From: Burkholderia humptydooensis
GTDB taxonomy: Bacteria; Pseudomonadota; Gammaproteobacteria; Burkholderiales; Burkholderiaceae
NCBI RefSeq assembly: GCF_001513745.1
Contig: NZ_CP013380.1
Coordinates: forward strand, 1 to 64,000
Direction: 5' to 3'
Length of the DNA stretch: 64,000 bases
Position numbers and translations under genes: made by a program. Of the stretch, positions 20,226-29,576 are shown piece after piece. Within the stretch, counting starts at the first letter, position 1, and each line of letters opens with the position of its first letter. The notes below the pieces were generated by a model that saw only the letters and a program-made list of their open reading frames with translations, was not told where the DNA came from and searched no databases.

Positions 20226-20237
20226 GGTCGTCCCTCG

Positions 20238-21443
20238 TCAAATCCGTTCGATGATGGTCGCCGTGCCCATGCCGGCGCCGACGCACAAGGTGGCGAGGCC
20301 CGTGGCCGCGCCGCGCCGCTCCAGCTCGTCGAGCAGCGTGCCGAGGATCATCGCGCCCGTCGCGCCGAGCGGATGGCCCATCGCGATCGCGCCGCCGTTC
20401 ACGTTGATCCGGTCGTGCGCAATCGCCATCGCGTCCATGAAGCGCAGCACGACCGACGCGAACGCTTCGTTCAGCTCGTACAGGTCGATGTCGGCCGCGC
20501 GCATGCCGGCGCGCTTGAGCGCCTTCTCGGCCGCATAGGCCGGCCCCGTCAGCATGATCGACGGCTCCGAGCCGATGCTCGCGAACGAGCGGACCCGCGC
20601 GCGCGGCGCGAGGCCCGCGCGCTTGCCCGCCTCGAGCGAGCCGATCAGCACGGCCGACGCGCCGTCGACGATCCCCGAGCTGTTGCCCGCGTGATGCACG
20701 TGCTCGATGCGTTCGAGCTCCGGGTAGCGCTGGCGGATCACCGCGTCGAAGCCGTACATCTCGCCCAGCTCGGCGAACGAAGGCTTGAGCGTCGCGAGCG
20801 TCTCGGGCGTCGTCTGCGGGCGGATCGTCTCGTCGCGATCGAGGATCGTCAGGCCGTTGACGTCGCGCACCGGCACGATCGAGCGCGCGAACCAGCCGGC
20901 CTGCGTCGCCGCGTATGCGCGGCGGTGGCTCTCGGCGGCGTATGCGTCGACGTCGGCGCGGCTGTAGCCCCACTTCGTCGCGATCGTGTCGGCCGATACG
21001 CCCTGCGGCACGAAGTAGCTCGGAATCGCGATGGCCGGATCGACGGGCCATGCGCCGCCGCTCGCGCCCATCGGCACGCGCGACATGCTCTCGACGCCGC
21101 CGCCGATCGCCATGTCCGACTGGCCGGACATCACCTGCGCGGCCGCCATGTTGCACGCTTCGAGGCCCGACGCGCAGAAGCGGTTGACCTGCACGCCGGC
21201 CGTCGTCTGCGCGTAACCCGCCGCGAGCACCGCGATGCGGCCGATGCACGCGCCCTGCTCGCCGACGGGCTCGACGCAGCCGAGCACGACGTCATCGACG
21301 GCGCTCGTGTCGAGACCGTTGCGATCGCGAATCGCGCGCAGCGCGGTTGCGGCGAGCGCGAGCGGCGTGACGCCGTGCAGGCTGCCGTCCTTCTTGCCTT
21401 TGCCGCGCGGCGTGCGCACGGCGTCGAAAATGTAGGCTTCCAT
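20238..21443 (-). CDS. acetyl-CoA acetyltransferase / 3-ketoacyl-CoA thiolase
   Basis: 401-aa thiolase releasing acetyl- or propionyl-CoA in the last step of a beta-oxidation round. Nucleophile C90 in [13 protein letters not shown]357 in [11 protein letters not shown] and C387 in [11 protein letters not shown] are all present, as is the tail [11 protein letters not shown]. Followed 12 bp later by the hydratase/dehydrogenase gene, its natural partner. The 283-bp gap upstream to the acyl-CoA dehydrogenase is without a visible gene. Confidence 0.95.
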   Translation of the reverse strand: MEAYIFDAVRTPRGKGKKDGSLHGVTPLALAATALRAIRDRNGLDTSAVDDVVLGCVEPVGEQGACIGRIAVLAAGYAQTTAGVQVNRFCASGLEACNMAAAQVMSGQSDMAIGGGVESMSRVPMGASGGAWPVDPAIAIPSYFVPQGVSADTIATKWGYSRADVDAYAAESHRRAYAATQAGWFARSIVPVRDVNGLTILDRDETIRPQTTPETLATLKPSFAELGEMYGFDAVIRQRYPELERIEHVHHAGNSSGIVDGASAVLIGSLEAGKRAGLAPRARVRSFASIGSEPSIMLTGPAYAAEKALKRAGMRAADIDLYELNEAFASVVLRFMDAMAIAHDRINVNGGAIAMGHPLGATGAMILGTLLDELERRGAATGLATLCVGAGMGTATIIERI

Positions 21444-21727
21444 GAATCGTTCCTTCAGTTGATGGAGACGGCCTGTCAGGACGGCCTGTCAGGACAACCG
21501 GTTGCGGCCGCATTCGGCCGGCGGGCGGGGCGGCCGCTTCACGCTGCGGCCGGGGTGCGCTCGTCGGGCCTAGCCGATCTCGCTGGCCGGGTCTTGCTGG
21601 TCGATTCCTCACCGTCGGGCGCTCAGGCGAGCGGTCGATCGGCTCGCCGACAGGCGAATCGACCCCGGGAGGATCGGCGCGTCATCCGGCTTGCTGTTTG
21701 GCGAGCCGCTTCGCGCGCCATGCGCCG

Positions 21728-22864
21728 TCACAGCGTGCGCGCGATCAGCTCCTTCATGATTTCGTTGGTGCCGCCGTAGATCTGCTGCACGCGCGAATCG
21801 GCCCATGCGCGCGCGATCGGGTATTCCCACATGTAGCCGTAGCCGCCGTGCAGTTGCACGCAGCGATCGATCACCTTGAACTGCAGCTCGGTCGTCCAGT
21901 ACTTCGCCATCGAAGCCGTCGCCGCGTCGAGCTTGCCCGCGAGCTGCAACTCGATGCATTTGTCGACGAACACGCGCCCGATCTGGATCTCACTCTTCAT
22001 CTCGGCGAGCGCGTGGCGGCTCGTCTGGAAGTCGATCACCGCACGGCCGAACGCGCGGCGATCGCGCGTGTAGTCGAGCGTCCACGCAAGCGCCGCCTCG
22101 GCCGACGCGATCGCGCTGATCGCGATCTGCAGCCGCTCCCACGGCAGTTCCTGCATCAGATAGACGAAGCCGCGATTCTCCTCGCCGAGCAGATTCCCGG
22201 CGGGCACGCGCACGCCGTCGAAAAAGAGCTCCGACGTATCCTGCGCCTTCATGCCCACCTTCTTCAGCCGCTTGCCCTTGCTGAAGCCCGCCATGTCCGT
22301 GTCGACGACGAACAGGCTCGTGCCCTTCGAGCCGCCCTCGGGCGTCGTGCGCGCGACGACGATCACGACGTCCGCATGCCAGCCGTTCGTGATGAAGATC
22401 TTCGAGCCGTTGAGCACGTAGTGACCGCCGTCGCGCACCGCGGTCGTGCGCACGCCTTGCAGGTCGGAGCCCGCGCCGGGCTCGGTCATCGCGATCGCGC
22501 CGATCATCTCGGCGCTCGCGAGCTTCGGCAGGTAGCGCGCCTTCAGCGCCTCGCTGCCGTAATGGAGGATGTACGGCGCGACGATCTCCGAATGCAGCCC
22601 GAAGCCGAGCCCCGACGCGCCCGCGCGCGCGATCTCCTCGAACAGCACGACGCTGTAGCGGATGTCCGCGCCCGCGCCGCCGTACGCTTGCGGCATGCTC
22701 GCGCAGTGGTAGCCCGCCGCGGCCGCCTTCGTCCACACCTCGCGGTCGACATAGCCCTGCTCCTCCCAGCGCTCGTGGTGCGGCATCACCTCGGATTCGA
22801 TGAAGCGGCGGACGGACTCGCGGAACTGCTCGTGCTCTTCGGCGAAGAGGGTGCGGGAAATCAT
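21728..22864 (-). CDS. acyl-CoA dehydrogenase, long-chain (LCAD) type
   Basis: 378-aa FAD enzyme making trans-2-enoyl-CoA. MTEPGAGSDLQG and FITNGWHADVVIVVART line the FAD/substrate site; the C-terminus has HGGYGYMWEYPIARAWAD and IYGGTNEIMKEL. The YGGT (not YEGT) ending means the base is not at the MCAD position but, as in long-chain and isovaleryl types, in the ELPWERLQIA helix. ATG 22864 follows GGAGACGCC. First gene of the leftward operon and divergent from the GlxA-type regulator. Confidence 0.92.
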   Translation of the reverse strand: MISRTLFAEEHEQFRESVRRFIESEVMPHHERWEEQGYVDREVWTKAAAAGYHCASMPQAYGGAGADIRYSVVLFEEIARAGASGLGFGLHSEIVAPYILHYGSEALKARYLPKLASAEMIGAIAMTEPGAGSDLQGVRTTAVRDGGHYVLNGSKIFITNGWHADVVIVVARTTPEGGSKGTSLFVVDTDMAGFSKGKRLKKVGMKAQDTSELFFDGVRVPAGNLLGEENRGFVYLMQELPWERLQIAISAIASAEAALAWTLDYTRDRRAFGRAVIDFQTSRHALAEMKSEIQIGRVFVDKCIELQLAGKLDAATASMAKYWTTELQFKVIDRCVQLHGGYGYMWEYPIARAWADSRVQQIYGGTNEIMKELIARTL

Positions 22865-22976
22865 GGCGTCTCCAGTGAGGAAATCGCGCGGCGCGCTGGC
22901 GTCGGCGACAGGCTGTTTGCGGTATTTGAGCAAGTCCGGGACAATCTGCGTTGATCCGAAGCGCCATTTTCTTGAC

Positions 22977-24014
22977 ATGAAAAAACCGCCGCGTGACGCC
23001 GGCCGGCCCGGGGTCGCGATCCTTCTGCCGCCGCGCCTGTTGGGCGGCTATGTGTTCCTCACGCACGAAATGCTGCTGCTCGCCGGCACGATGAAGGCGC
23101 GCAGCCTGGACGTCGTGAACAGCCGGCTGTTCGACATCGCGATCCTGTCACACGACGGCCGGCCGGTGCCGACGATCGGCGGCATCGACGTGCCGGCGAC
23201 GGCCGCGCTGCGCGACGCCGACGCGCACGAAGTCGTGATCGTCCCCGCGCAATTCATGCCGGACGAGCAGATCGACACGGTCGAGCGCGTGTTCATCGAT
23301 TGGCTGAAGCGCCGCTATGCGGCGGGCGCGCTCGTCGTCGGGCTCAACGCGGCGCCGCTCCTCGCGAAGGCCGGCTTGCTCGACGGCCGCAGCGCGACCG
23401 GGCTGCCAAGCGAGCGCACGCTGTTCGCGCGGCATTTTCCGGCGGTGCGCTATACGCCGTCGAAGCCGCTCGTGGTCGACGGGCGGCTCATCACCGTGAG
23501 CGGCATCAATCCGGCCGTCGATGCGTGCGCGTACGTGATCGACTACTGCTTCGGCGCGGGCGTGTCGCAGCGGCTGCTGCGGGTCGCGCTCACGCAGTCG
23601 CTGCCGTCGTACGAGCACATGGCTGTGTGGGCCGCGCAGTACAAGCGGCACGGCGATGCGCCGGTGCTCGCGGTGCAGGACGGCGTCGAGCGCGCGCTCG
23701 CGCATCCGCCGACGCTCGCCGAACTCGCCGCGCGCGCGGCGATGAGCGAGCGCACGCTGTCGCGGCGCTTCGCGGCCGCGACCGGGCTCACGCTGCGGCG
23801 CTACGTCGCCGCGCTGCGCGTCGAACTCGCCGCATTCCTGCTGCGCACGAGCCGGATGACGCTCGATCACATCGCCGACGAATGCGGCTTCGCGAGCGCG
23901 AGCGCGCTGAGCCATGCGTTCCTCGCGGGGCAAGGATGCAGCCCGATTCAGTATCGGAACCGGCATCGGCCCGGCGCGCGGAGCGATGCGGCTGAGGGCG
24001 GCGGCGCGGGCTGA
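22977..24014 (+). CDS. GlxA/AraC-type transcriptional regulator
   Basis: 345-aa regulator: an N-terminal DJ-1/PfpI-like domain (about 10-185; GVAILLPPRLLGGYVF, GALVVGLNAAPLLAKAGLLDG, where the family's reactive Cys is replaced by Asn) and a C-terminal double HTH (about 240-330; LAELAARAAMSERTLSRRFAAATG and IADECGFASASALSHAF). Divergently placed 112 bp from the acyl-CoA dehydrogenase gene, it probably controls that operon. Ligand unknown; an acyl-CoA or amidated metabolite is only a guess. Confidence 0.88.
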   Translation: MKKPPRDAGRPGVAILLPPRLLGGYVFLTHEMLLLAGTMKARSLDVVNSRLFDIAILSHDGRPVPTIGGIDVPATAALRDADAHEVVIVPAQFMPDEQIDTVERVFIDWLKRRYAAGALVVGLNAAPLLAKAGLLDGRSATGLPSERTLFARHFPAVRYTPSKPLVVDGRLITVSGINPAVDACAYVIDYCFGAGVSQRLLRVALTQSLPSYEHMAVWAAQYKRHGDAPVLAVQDGVERALAHPPTLAELAARAAMSERTLSRRFAAATGLTLRRYVAALRVELAAFLLRTSRMTLDHIADECGFASASALSHAFLAGQGCSPIQYRNRHRPGARSDAAEGGGAG

Positions 24015-24096
24015 TGGGCCGGAAAGTAATCGGGCGGCGATCGCGCGGCCGCGGTGCCGGCCACCGCGGCCGCCGTCATTTCCCCTGTCAATTCAC

Positions 24097-24125
24097 TTGA
24101 AACATTACTAAAAATTCTATATAAA
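24097..24125 (+). promoter_or_regulatory. sigma-70 promoter of the PaaX/desaturase operon
   Basis: TTGAAA (24097-24102), exactly 17 bp, TATAAA (24120-24125), in a strikingly AT-rich patch. Expected start of transcription is about 24132, 40 bases before the paaX-like ATG. This is the closest match to the sigma-70 consensus I found in the window. Confidence 0.75.
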
Positions 24126-24171
24126 TAAATCCTGAGTAATCACCTTTCGTTTGCCAGCCGCGAAAAGCCCC

Positions 24172-25008
24172 ATGACGCAACCCACCGCGAAACATCTGAT
24201 CCTCGATTTGCTGGTCGCCAAGGACGGCGAGCCGCTGCAGGTGCGCGAGGCGATCATCGCGTGCCGGCTGTTCGGTCTCACCGAGAACAGCGTGCGCGTC
24301 GCGCTCGCGCGGCTTGCGGCCGAGTCGCTCGTCGAAGGCGCGGAGCGCGGCAGCTACCGGCTCGGGCCGTCGGCCGTCGAGCTGTCCGAGGAGCTGACCG
24401 CGTGGCGCACCGTCGAATCGCGGCTGCGCCGCTGGAGCGGCGCGTATCTGATGGTGTCGTGCATCTCGCTCGGCCGCGTCGACCGCACTGCCCTCGCCCG
24501 CCGCGAGCGCGCGTTCGAGATGCTCGGCTTCCGCGAATGGGACAAGAGCCTGTACGTGCGCCCGGACAACATCGCGGGCAATGTCGACTCGGTGCGCCGG
24601 CGGCTGACGAAGCTCGGCGTCGAGCCGGCGGCGGCCGTGTTCGTCGCGATGGGCTTCGACGCCGCGCAGGAAGCGCGCATCCGCGCGCTGTGGGACGGCG
24701 AAGCGCTGTCAGACACGTATCGCGCGCTCGGCGCGCAGCTCGAAGACTGGCTCACGCGTGCGCCGGAGCTCGATCTCGACGTCGCCGCGCGCGAGGCGTT
24801 CCTGCTCGGCGGCAAGGCGATCCGGCAGGTCGTGTTCGATCCGCTGCTGCCGGAGCCGTTCGTCGACGTCGCCGCGCGCGCGGCGTTCATCGAATGCGCG
24901 CGGCGCTATGTCGGCGCGGGCCACCGGATCTGGCGCGCGCTCCTCGACAGCGAGCAGCCGTCCGCGCCGGGCGCGGCGCGCGGCGCGATCGCGGGCCACC
25001 TGCACTAG
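24172..25008 (+). CDS. PaaX family transcriptional repressor
   Basis: 278-aa regulator. The N-terminal winged helix (about 5-65; KHLILDLLVAKDGEPLQVRE, FGLTENSVRVALARLAAE) and the PaaX core and C-terminal domains (VRPDNIAGN, FVDVAARAAFIECARRYV) are intact. Known PaaX proteins repress phenylacetate genes and are released by phenylacetyl-CoA; none of the paa genes is here. It shares a strong promoter with the desaturase 35 bp downstream, so it more likely senses an acyl-CoA and controls lipid modification (inference). Confidence 0.88.
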   Translation: MTQPTAKHLILDLLVAKDGEPLQVREAIIACRLFGLTENSVRVALARLAAESLVEGAERGSYRLGPSAVELSEELTAWRTVESRLRRWSGAYLMVSCISLGRVDRTALARRERAFEMLGFREWDKSLYVRPDNIAGNVDSVRRRLTKLGVEPAAAVFVAMGFDAAQEARIRALWDGEALSDTYRALGAQLEDWLTRAPELDLDVAAREAFLLGGKAIRQVVFDPLLPEPFVDVAARAAFIECARRYVGAGHRIWRALLDSEQPSAPGAARGAIAGHLH

Positions 25009-25043
25009 CACTGGCGCGACAAACGGCCGGAGGAGACCTCGAT

Positions 25044-26033
25044 ATGACCGACAGAATCCGCATCCGCGACCTCTTCACCCGCGACGAGATCCGCGCGCTG
25101 ACCGTGCGCTCGAACTGGCGCGGCGCGTGGGCGGTCGGCTCGACGTGGGCGGTGATCGCGCTCGCGTTCGCGGGCCTCGCGTATGCGCGCGCGCATTTTC
25201 CGGCCTGGGGCTTCGCGCTCGCGCTCGCGGCCGGCATGACGATCATCGCCGGACGCCAGCTCTGCCTCGGCATCCTCCAGCACGACGCCGCGCACGGCAC
25301 GCTGTTCCGCGCGCGCTGGGCGAACGACGTGCTCGTCGACTGGCTGTGCGCGCGGCCGATCTGGAACGAGCTGCACAAGTACCGCCCATACCACCTGACG
25401 CACCATGCGACGACGTCGTCGAGCGTCGATCCCGATCTGTCGCTCGTCGCGGGCCTGCCGACGACGCGCGCATCGCTCGTGCGCAAGTGCTTGCGCGACC
25501 TTTCGGGCGTCACGGGCGTCAAGTTCCTGATCGGCCGCGTGCTGATGGACGCGGGCGTGCTCGAGTGGTCGCTGACGAACGACATCCGGCGCCTGCCGCA
25601 GACGGGCCGCCGCTGGCGGGACTATCCGGCCGCGTTCTTCCGCACCGCGGCCGGCATGCTGATCACGAACGCCATCCTGTTCGGCGCGCTATGGGCAAGC
25701 GGCCATCCGTGGCTGTACGGCGTGTGGGTGCTCGCGTACGTGACGCCGTTTCCGCTTTTCATCCGCATCCGCTCGATGGCCGAGCATGCATGCCTCGAGA
25801 CGAGCGACGATCCGCTGCGCAACACGCGCACGACGCGCGCCGGCTGGCTCGCGCGCGCGACCGTCGCGCCGATCCACGTGAACTACCACGTCGAGCATCA
25901 TCTGATGGCGTCGGTGCCGTACTTCCGGCTGCCGAAGATGCACCGGATGCTGCGCGAGCGCGGCTGCGTCGCGCGGCCGCCGTCGTACTGGCAGGTGCTG
26001 AAGACCGTCAGCGGAAAGATGGCGGCGGCTTGA
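25044..26033 (+). CDS. membrane fatty-acid desaturase
   Basis: 329-aa integral membrane di-iron enzyme introducing a double bond into lipid acyl chains. The three histidine boxes are present: HDAAH (80-84), HLTHH (117-121) and HVEHH (282-286), separated by two hydrophobic pairs (30-70 and about 190-235). RBS GGAGGAGACC precedes ATG 25044. In an operon with the PaaX-type regulator. The box spacing fits the DesA/AlkB-like FA_desaturase family; hydroxylase or ketolase activity on another lipid cannot be excluded. Confidence 0.92.
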   Translation: MTDRIRIRDLFTRDEIRALTVRSNWRGAWAVGSTWAVIALAFAGLAYARAHFPAWGFALALAAGMTIIAGRQLCLGILQHDAAHGTLFRARWANDVLVDWLCARPIWNELHKYRPYHLTHHATTSSSVDPDLSLVAGLPTTRASLVRKCLRDLSGVTGVKFLIGRVLMDAGVLEWSLTNDIRRLPQTGRRWRDYPAAFFRTAAGMLITNAILFGALWASGHPWLYGVWVLAYVTPFPLFIRIRSMAEHACLETSDDPLRNTRTTRAGWLARATVAPIHVNYHVEHHLMASVPYFRLPKMHRMLRERGCVARPPSYWQVLKTVSGKMAAA

Positions 26034-26316
26034 GTGAGCAGAACGCCGGGTGACGGACATCCGGCGCTCTCATGTATATCCCACGAAAACCCGCCCGCAA
26101 TCAGTGGACAATTTGGGGATAAACCACCATTCGAACTGTGTACCGCAAAAGTTGTTCTTCACAGCCCGCGACAATTCATTGCCCGTACAGAAGGTTGCAC
26201 GGCCGATAGGGCATTGATGCGAAAGAGACCGTGGTTCGCACATTCCGCGACACAGAAAAAGATGCTTCGCCTCCGGCGATTATCTGAAGCGCTGATTGTC
26301 CTCGAACGCCCGAACC

Positions 26317-27207
26317 TCAACCCACCCGCCCACGCTCGAGCTTCGCCGACACCGCATCGATCCGCCGCCGCACATACCGCACGAGCGCGCGCCACGTGAC
26401 GCGCGTCAACCAGATGCACACGAGCAGCCCGACGATCCCGATCGGCAGCATCGCCAGCCCGTAGCCGAACGCGATGCCCCCGAGCGCGAACCCGGTCGGC
26501 GCGGCGACGCTGACGTGCTGCTTGCCGTTGTCGACGGTGATCCGGCCGCCGACGATCGACACCGCATTCTCGCCGTTCGTCACCGACAGGTTCATGCCGC
26601 CGCGACCGTCCGGCGTGATCTGCACATTGCCGCCCGCGACGCCGGGCACGTTCACGCCCGGCGCCGACGCGCCCGTGTTCGCGATCTCGCCGCCCCGCGC
26701 CTCCGTGCCGTCCGCCGCGCCCTTGCCGGCCGTCGCACCGGCCGCGCCGGCCGCGCCGACCTGCGCCGCGCCGCCGCCGAACGGCAGGACGCCCGGCACG
26801 GGCGTGCCGAATACGTAATGGCTGCCGAACGCGACGAGCGTGACGAGCCCCGCCACCGTCAGCGCGCCGAAGAACACATAGCCCGTCGTCAGCACGAGCA
26901 TGTACAGCAGGAACGGCACGAGCAGGATCAGGTGCAGCAGCCCGAGGCCCGCGATCGAGCCGACGACGCGCATCAGATTGCCGAACGAGCGACGCTCCTC
27001 CCATTGCCGGAAATTCGCCTGCGCCTTCAGCTCGCGCGCGAGCTTCTCCGGATCGCCGAGCGCGGCGATCACGTCTTCTTCCGCGCGCCCGGCCGCGAGC
27101 GCGTCGCCGATGTACTCGCGGTAATCGGCGACGATCTCGTCGATGTCCCGCTTCGGCAGGCTGCCGAGCGCCTGCCGCAACCGCTGGATGAATGCGTCCT
27201 GCTTCAT
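26317..27207 (-). CDS. DUF1700-family membrane protein
   Basis: 296-aa protein. The N-terminus (FIQRLRQALGSLPKRDIDEI, DPEKLARELKA) is the DUF1700 helical domain; two membrane hairpins (about 85-130 and 245-275) flank a Gly/Ala-rich and beta-strand region that repeats NVxxT/NGKxxVSV motifs. The start ATG 27207 overlaps the PadR stop (ATGA). PadR/DUF1700 pairs are common and usually respond to membrane or envelope stress; the function of this protein itself is unknown. Confidence 0.82.
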   Translation of the reverse strand: MKQDAFIQRLRQALGSLPKRDIDEIVADYREYIGDALAAGRAEEDVIAALGDPEKLARELKAQANFRQWEERRSFGNLMRVVGSIAGLGLLHLILLVPFLLYMLVLTTGYVFFGALTVAGLVTLVAFGSHYVFGTPVPGVLPFGGGAAQVGAAGAAGATAGKGAADGTEARGGEIANTGASAPGVNVPGVAGGNVQITPDGRGGMNLSVTNGENAVSIVGGRITVDNGKQHVSVAAPTGFALGGIAFGYGLAMLPIGIVGLLVCIWLTRVTWRALVRYVRRRIDAVSAKLERGRVG

Positions 27208-27545
27208 TGCCGTTCCTCTCCGTCCGCTCGCGTGCCGTGCAGCGCCAGCACGCCGTTGACTTCGTCGACGAAACCGAGCCACTCGTCCTCCATCTGCCGC
27301 AGGCTCGCGCGCCCGGCGCCGGTGATCGAGTAGTACTTGCGCGGCGGCCCCGACGTCGATTCGACGAGGTAGGTCGTCACCCACGCCTCGGCCTGCAGAC
27401 GCCGCATCAGCGGGTAGATCGTGCCTTCGCTGATCTCCATCGTTTCGGCGAGCGTCGACACGAGCTCGTACGCGTAGCTGTCCCGCCGCGCCAGCACGGC
27501 GAGCACGCACATGTCGAGCGTGCCTTTCTTCAACTGGGTCTTCAT
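27204..27545 (-). CDS. PadR family transcriptional regulator
   Basis: 113-aa repressor. The winged-helix domain (about 5-80) shows KKGTLDMCVLAVLARRDSYAYEL, ISEGTIYPLMRRLQAE and PPRKYYSIT, then a short dimer helix. Coupled by ATGA to the DUF1700 gene it presumably regulates. Its leader carries a 15-bp perfect inverted repeat (27586-27628) nested in a GATACCA/TGGTATC pair, good candidates for its operator. ATG 27545 is preferred over an upstream start that would add ten unrelated residues. Confidence 0.88.
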   Translation of the reverse strand: MKTQLKKGTLDMCVLAVLARRDSYAYELVSTLAETMEISEGTIYPLMRRLQAEAWVTTYLVESTSGPPRKYYSITGAGRASLRQMEDEWLGFVDEVNGVLALHGTRADGEERQ

Positions 27546-27575
27546 TCCATTCCGCCGGCGTAGTGTGCGTTGCAA

Positions 27576-27651
27576 GATACCATGTCATGTTCAGCGGCGG
27601 CCCGTCGTGCATGCCGCCGCTGAACATGGGCCGACTATAGCAACTGGTATC
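27576..27651. promoter_or_regulatory. nested inverted repeats upstream of padR (probable operator)
   Basis: CATGTTCAGCGGCGG (27586-27600) is matched exactly by its complement at 27614-27628, with a 13-base spacer. An outer pair, GATACCA (27576-27582) and TGGTATC (27645-27651), encloses it. No T tract follows in either direction, so a protein operator or leader hairpin is more likely than a terminator. Confidence 0.55.
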
Positions 27652-27829
27652 ATCTAATGCAAGGTACTGTTTTATGCACGATGAATGCCGCCGCGCAACG
27701 CGCGCGCCGTCGCCGTCCGCCGCTCAGAACGCAGTTTGAATTGATCGACAGCGCACACGGCGCGCACGCCGGCCGATTTCGCCGATAGTGGCAGCCTGTC
27801 CATCCATCCGACCCAGCGAGAAGCGACAC

Positions 27830-29503
27830 ATGTCCGCGGCAACCCCCAACGGCTCGACGGAATTCGACTACATCGTGATCGGCGGCGGCTCGGCCGGCTG
27901 CGTCGTCACGCACCGGCTCGTCCACGCCGGGCATCGCGTGCTGCTGCTCGAAGCCGGCCCGCCCGACAATTCGTTCTTCGTCCGCACGCCCGCGACGTTC
28001 GTGCGCGTGATCGGCACGAAGCGGACCTGGATCTACGAGACGGAGCCGCAAGCGCACGCGGCCGGCCGGCGGATGCACGTGCCGCAGGGCCGCACGCTCG
28101 GCGGCGGCAGCTCGGTGAACGCGATGGTGTACATCCGCGGCACGCCCGCCGATTACGACGGCTGGCGCGACGCCGGCTGCGACGGCTGGGGCTGGGACGA
28201 CGTGCTGCCGTTCTTCCGGCGCGCCGAGCACAACCACCGGCTCGCGGGGCCGCTGCACGGCGCGGATGGGCCGCTGCACGTGAGCGACACGCGTTTTCGT
28301 CATCCGCTGAGCCAGGCGTTCGTTCAGGGCGCGCAGGAGTTCGGGCTGCCGTACAACGACGACTTCAACGGCGCATCGCAGGCGGGCGTCGGCTTCTATC
28401 AGACGACGACGTTCGAAGGCCGGCGCGGCAGCACCGCCGCGACGTATCTCGCCGACGTCCGGCGCAACCCGCTGCTGACGGTCGAGACCGACGCGTTCGT
28501 CACGCGCATCGTGTTCGAAAACGGCGTCGCGGCCGGCGTCCGCTATCGGCTGCGCGGCGGCGAGGAGCGGCTCGTGCGCGCGCGCGCCGAGATCGTGCTG
28601 TCCGCGGGCGCGCTCGCGAGCCCGAAGCTGCTGATGCTGTCGGGCGTCGGCCCTGCCGAGCAGTTGCAGCGACACGGCATTCCGGTCGTCCACGACGCGC
28701 CCGAGGTCGGGCTCAACTTCCAGGACCATCTCGAAGTGTCGCTGTACGGCCGCGCGCGCGAGCCGGTGAGCCTCGCGGGCCAGGACCGCGGGCTCAACGC
28801 GCTGCGCCACGGCATCCAGTACGCGCTGTTCCGCACGGGGCTCCTCACGTCGAACGTCGTCGAGAGCGGCGGCTTCGTCGATACCGCGCAAGGCGGCCGC
28901 CCCGACGTGCAGTTCCACGTGCTGCCCGTGCTCGTCGGCGACGTCGGCCGCGAGCCGCTCGAAGGGCACGGGATCTCGATCAACCCGTGCTTCCTGCGGC
29001 CGAAGTCGCGCGGCACGGTGCGCCTGCGCAGCGCCGATCCGCTCGCGCCGATCCTGTTCGACGGCAATTTCCTCAGTCATCCGGACGATTTCGCGACGCT
29101 CGTGCGCGGCCTGTCGCTTGCGCGCGAGATCATGCGGACGCCGTCGATGTCGAAGGCGATCGCGGGCGAGATGCTGCCGGCCGAAGGCGGTCGCGTCGAT
29201 CTCGCCGCATACGTGCGCTCGCACGCGAAGACCGTCTATCACCCGTCGGGCACGTGCCGGATGGGCGGCGATCCGGCGTCGGTCGTCGATTCGCAACTGC
29301 GCGTGCGCGGCGTCGGCGGGCTGCGGATCTGCGACGCATCGGTGATGCCCTCGCTCGTATCCGGCAACACGAATGCGCCGACGATCATGATCGCCGAGCG
29401 CTGCGCCGAGTTCATGCTGCCGCCTGCGGGCGCGCCGAACGCGCGCATTGTCGCGGGCGCGTCGCATGCCGCCGCGCCGCTCGACGCCGGCGGCGTGCGC
29501 TGA
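27830..29503 (+). CDS. GMC family oxidoreductase (alcohol/choline dehydrogenase-like)
   Basis: 557-aa FAD enzyme oxidising an alcohol to an aldehyde. The dinucleotide motif VIGGGSAGC is at about 16-24, the GMC signature GRTLGGGSSVNAMVYIRG follows, and the catalytic His is in YHPSGTCRMG near the C-terminus with NTNAPTIMIAERCAE. Length and motifs match AlkJ/BetA-like dehydrogenases. First gene of a catabolic run with SDR, MoaF, SnoaL-like and aldehyde dehydrogenase genes, so it likely starts the pathway. Substrate unknown. Confidence 0.92.
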   Translation: MSAATPNGSTEFDYIVIGGGSAGCVVTHRLVHAGHRVLLLEAGPPDNSFFVRTPATFVRVIGTKRTWIYETEPQAHAAGRRMHVPQGRTLGGGSSVNAMVYIRGTPADYDGWRDAGCDGWGWDDVLPFFRRAEHNHRLAGPLHGADGPLHVSDTRFRHPLSQAFVQGAQEFGLPYNDDFNGASQAGVGFYQTTTFEGRRGSTAATYLADVRRNPLLTVETDAFVTRIVFENGVAAGVRYRLRGGEERLVRARAEIVLSAGALASPKLLMLSGVGPAEQLQRHGIPVVHDAPEVGLNFQDHLEVSLYGRAREPVSLAGQDRGLNALRHGIQYALFRTGLLTSNVVESGGFVDTAQGGRPDVQFHVLPVLVGDVGREPLEGHGISINPCFLRPKSRGTVRLRSADPLAPILFDGNFLSHPDDFATLVRGLSLAREIMRTPSMSKAIAGEMLPAEGGRVDLAAYVRSHAKTVYHPSGTCRMGGDPASVVDSQLRVRGVGGLRICDASVMPSLVSGNTNAPTIMIAERCAEFMLPPAGAPNARIVAGASHAAAPLDAGGVR

Positions 29504-29576
29504 GCGCCGCGCTCCCGCCGTCGCGGCGAATCGTCACGATCGCGCTTTTCACATCCACTCGAAGGAGACGTCAGTC

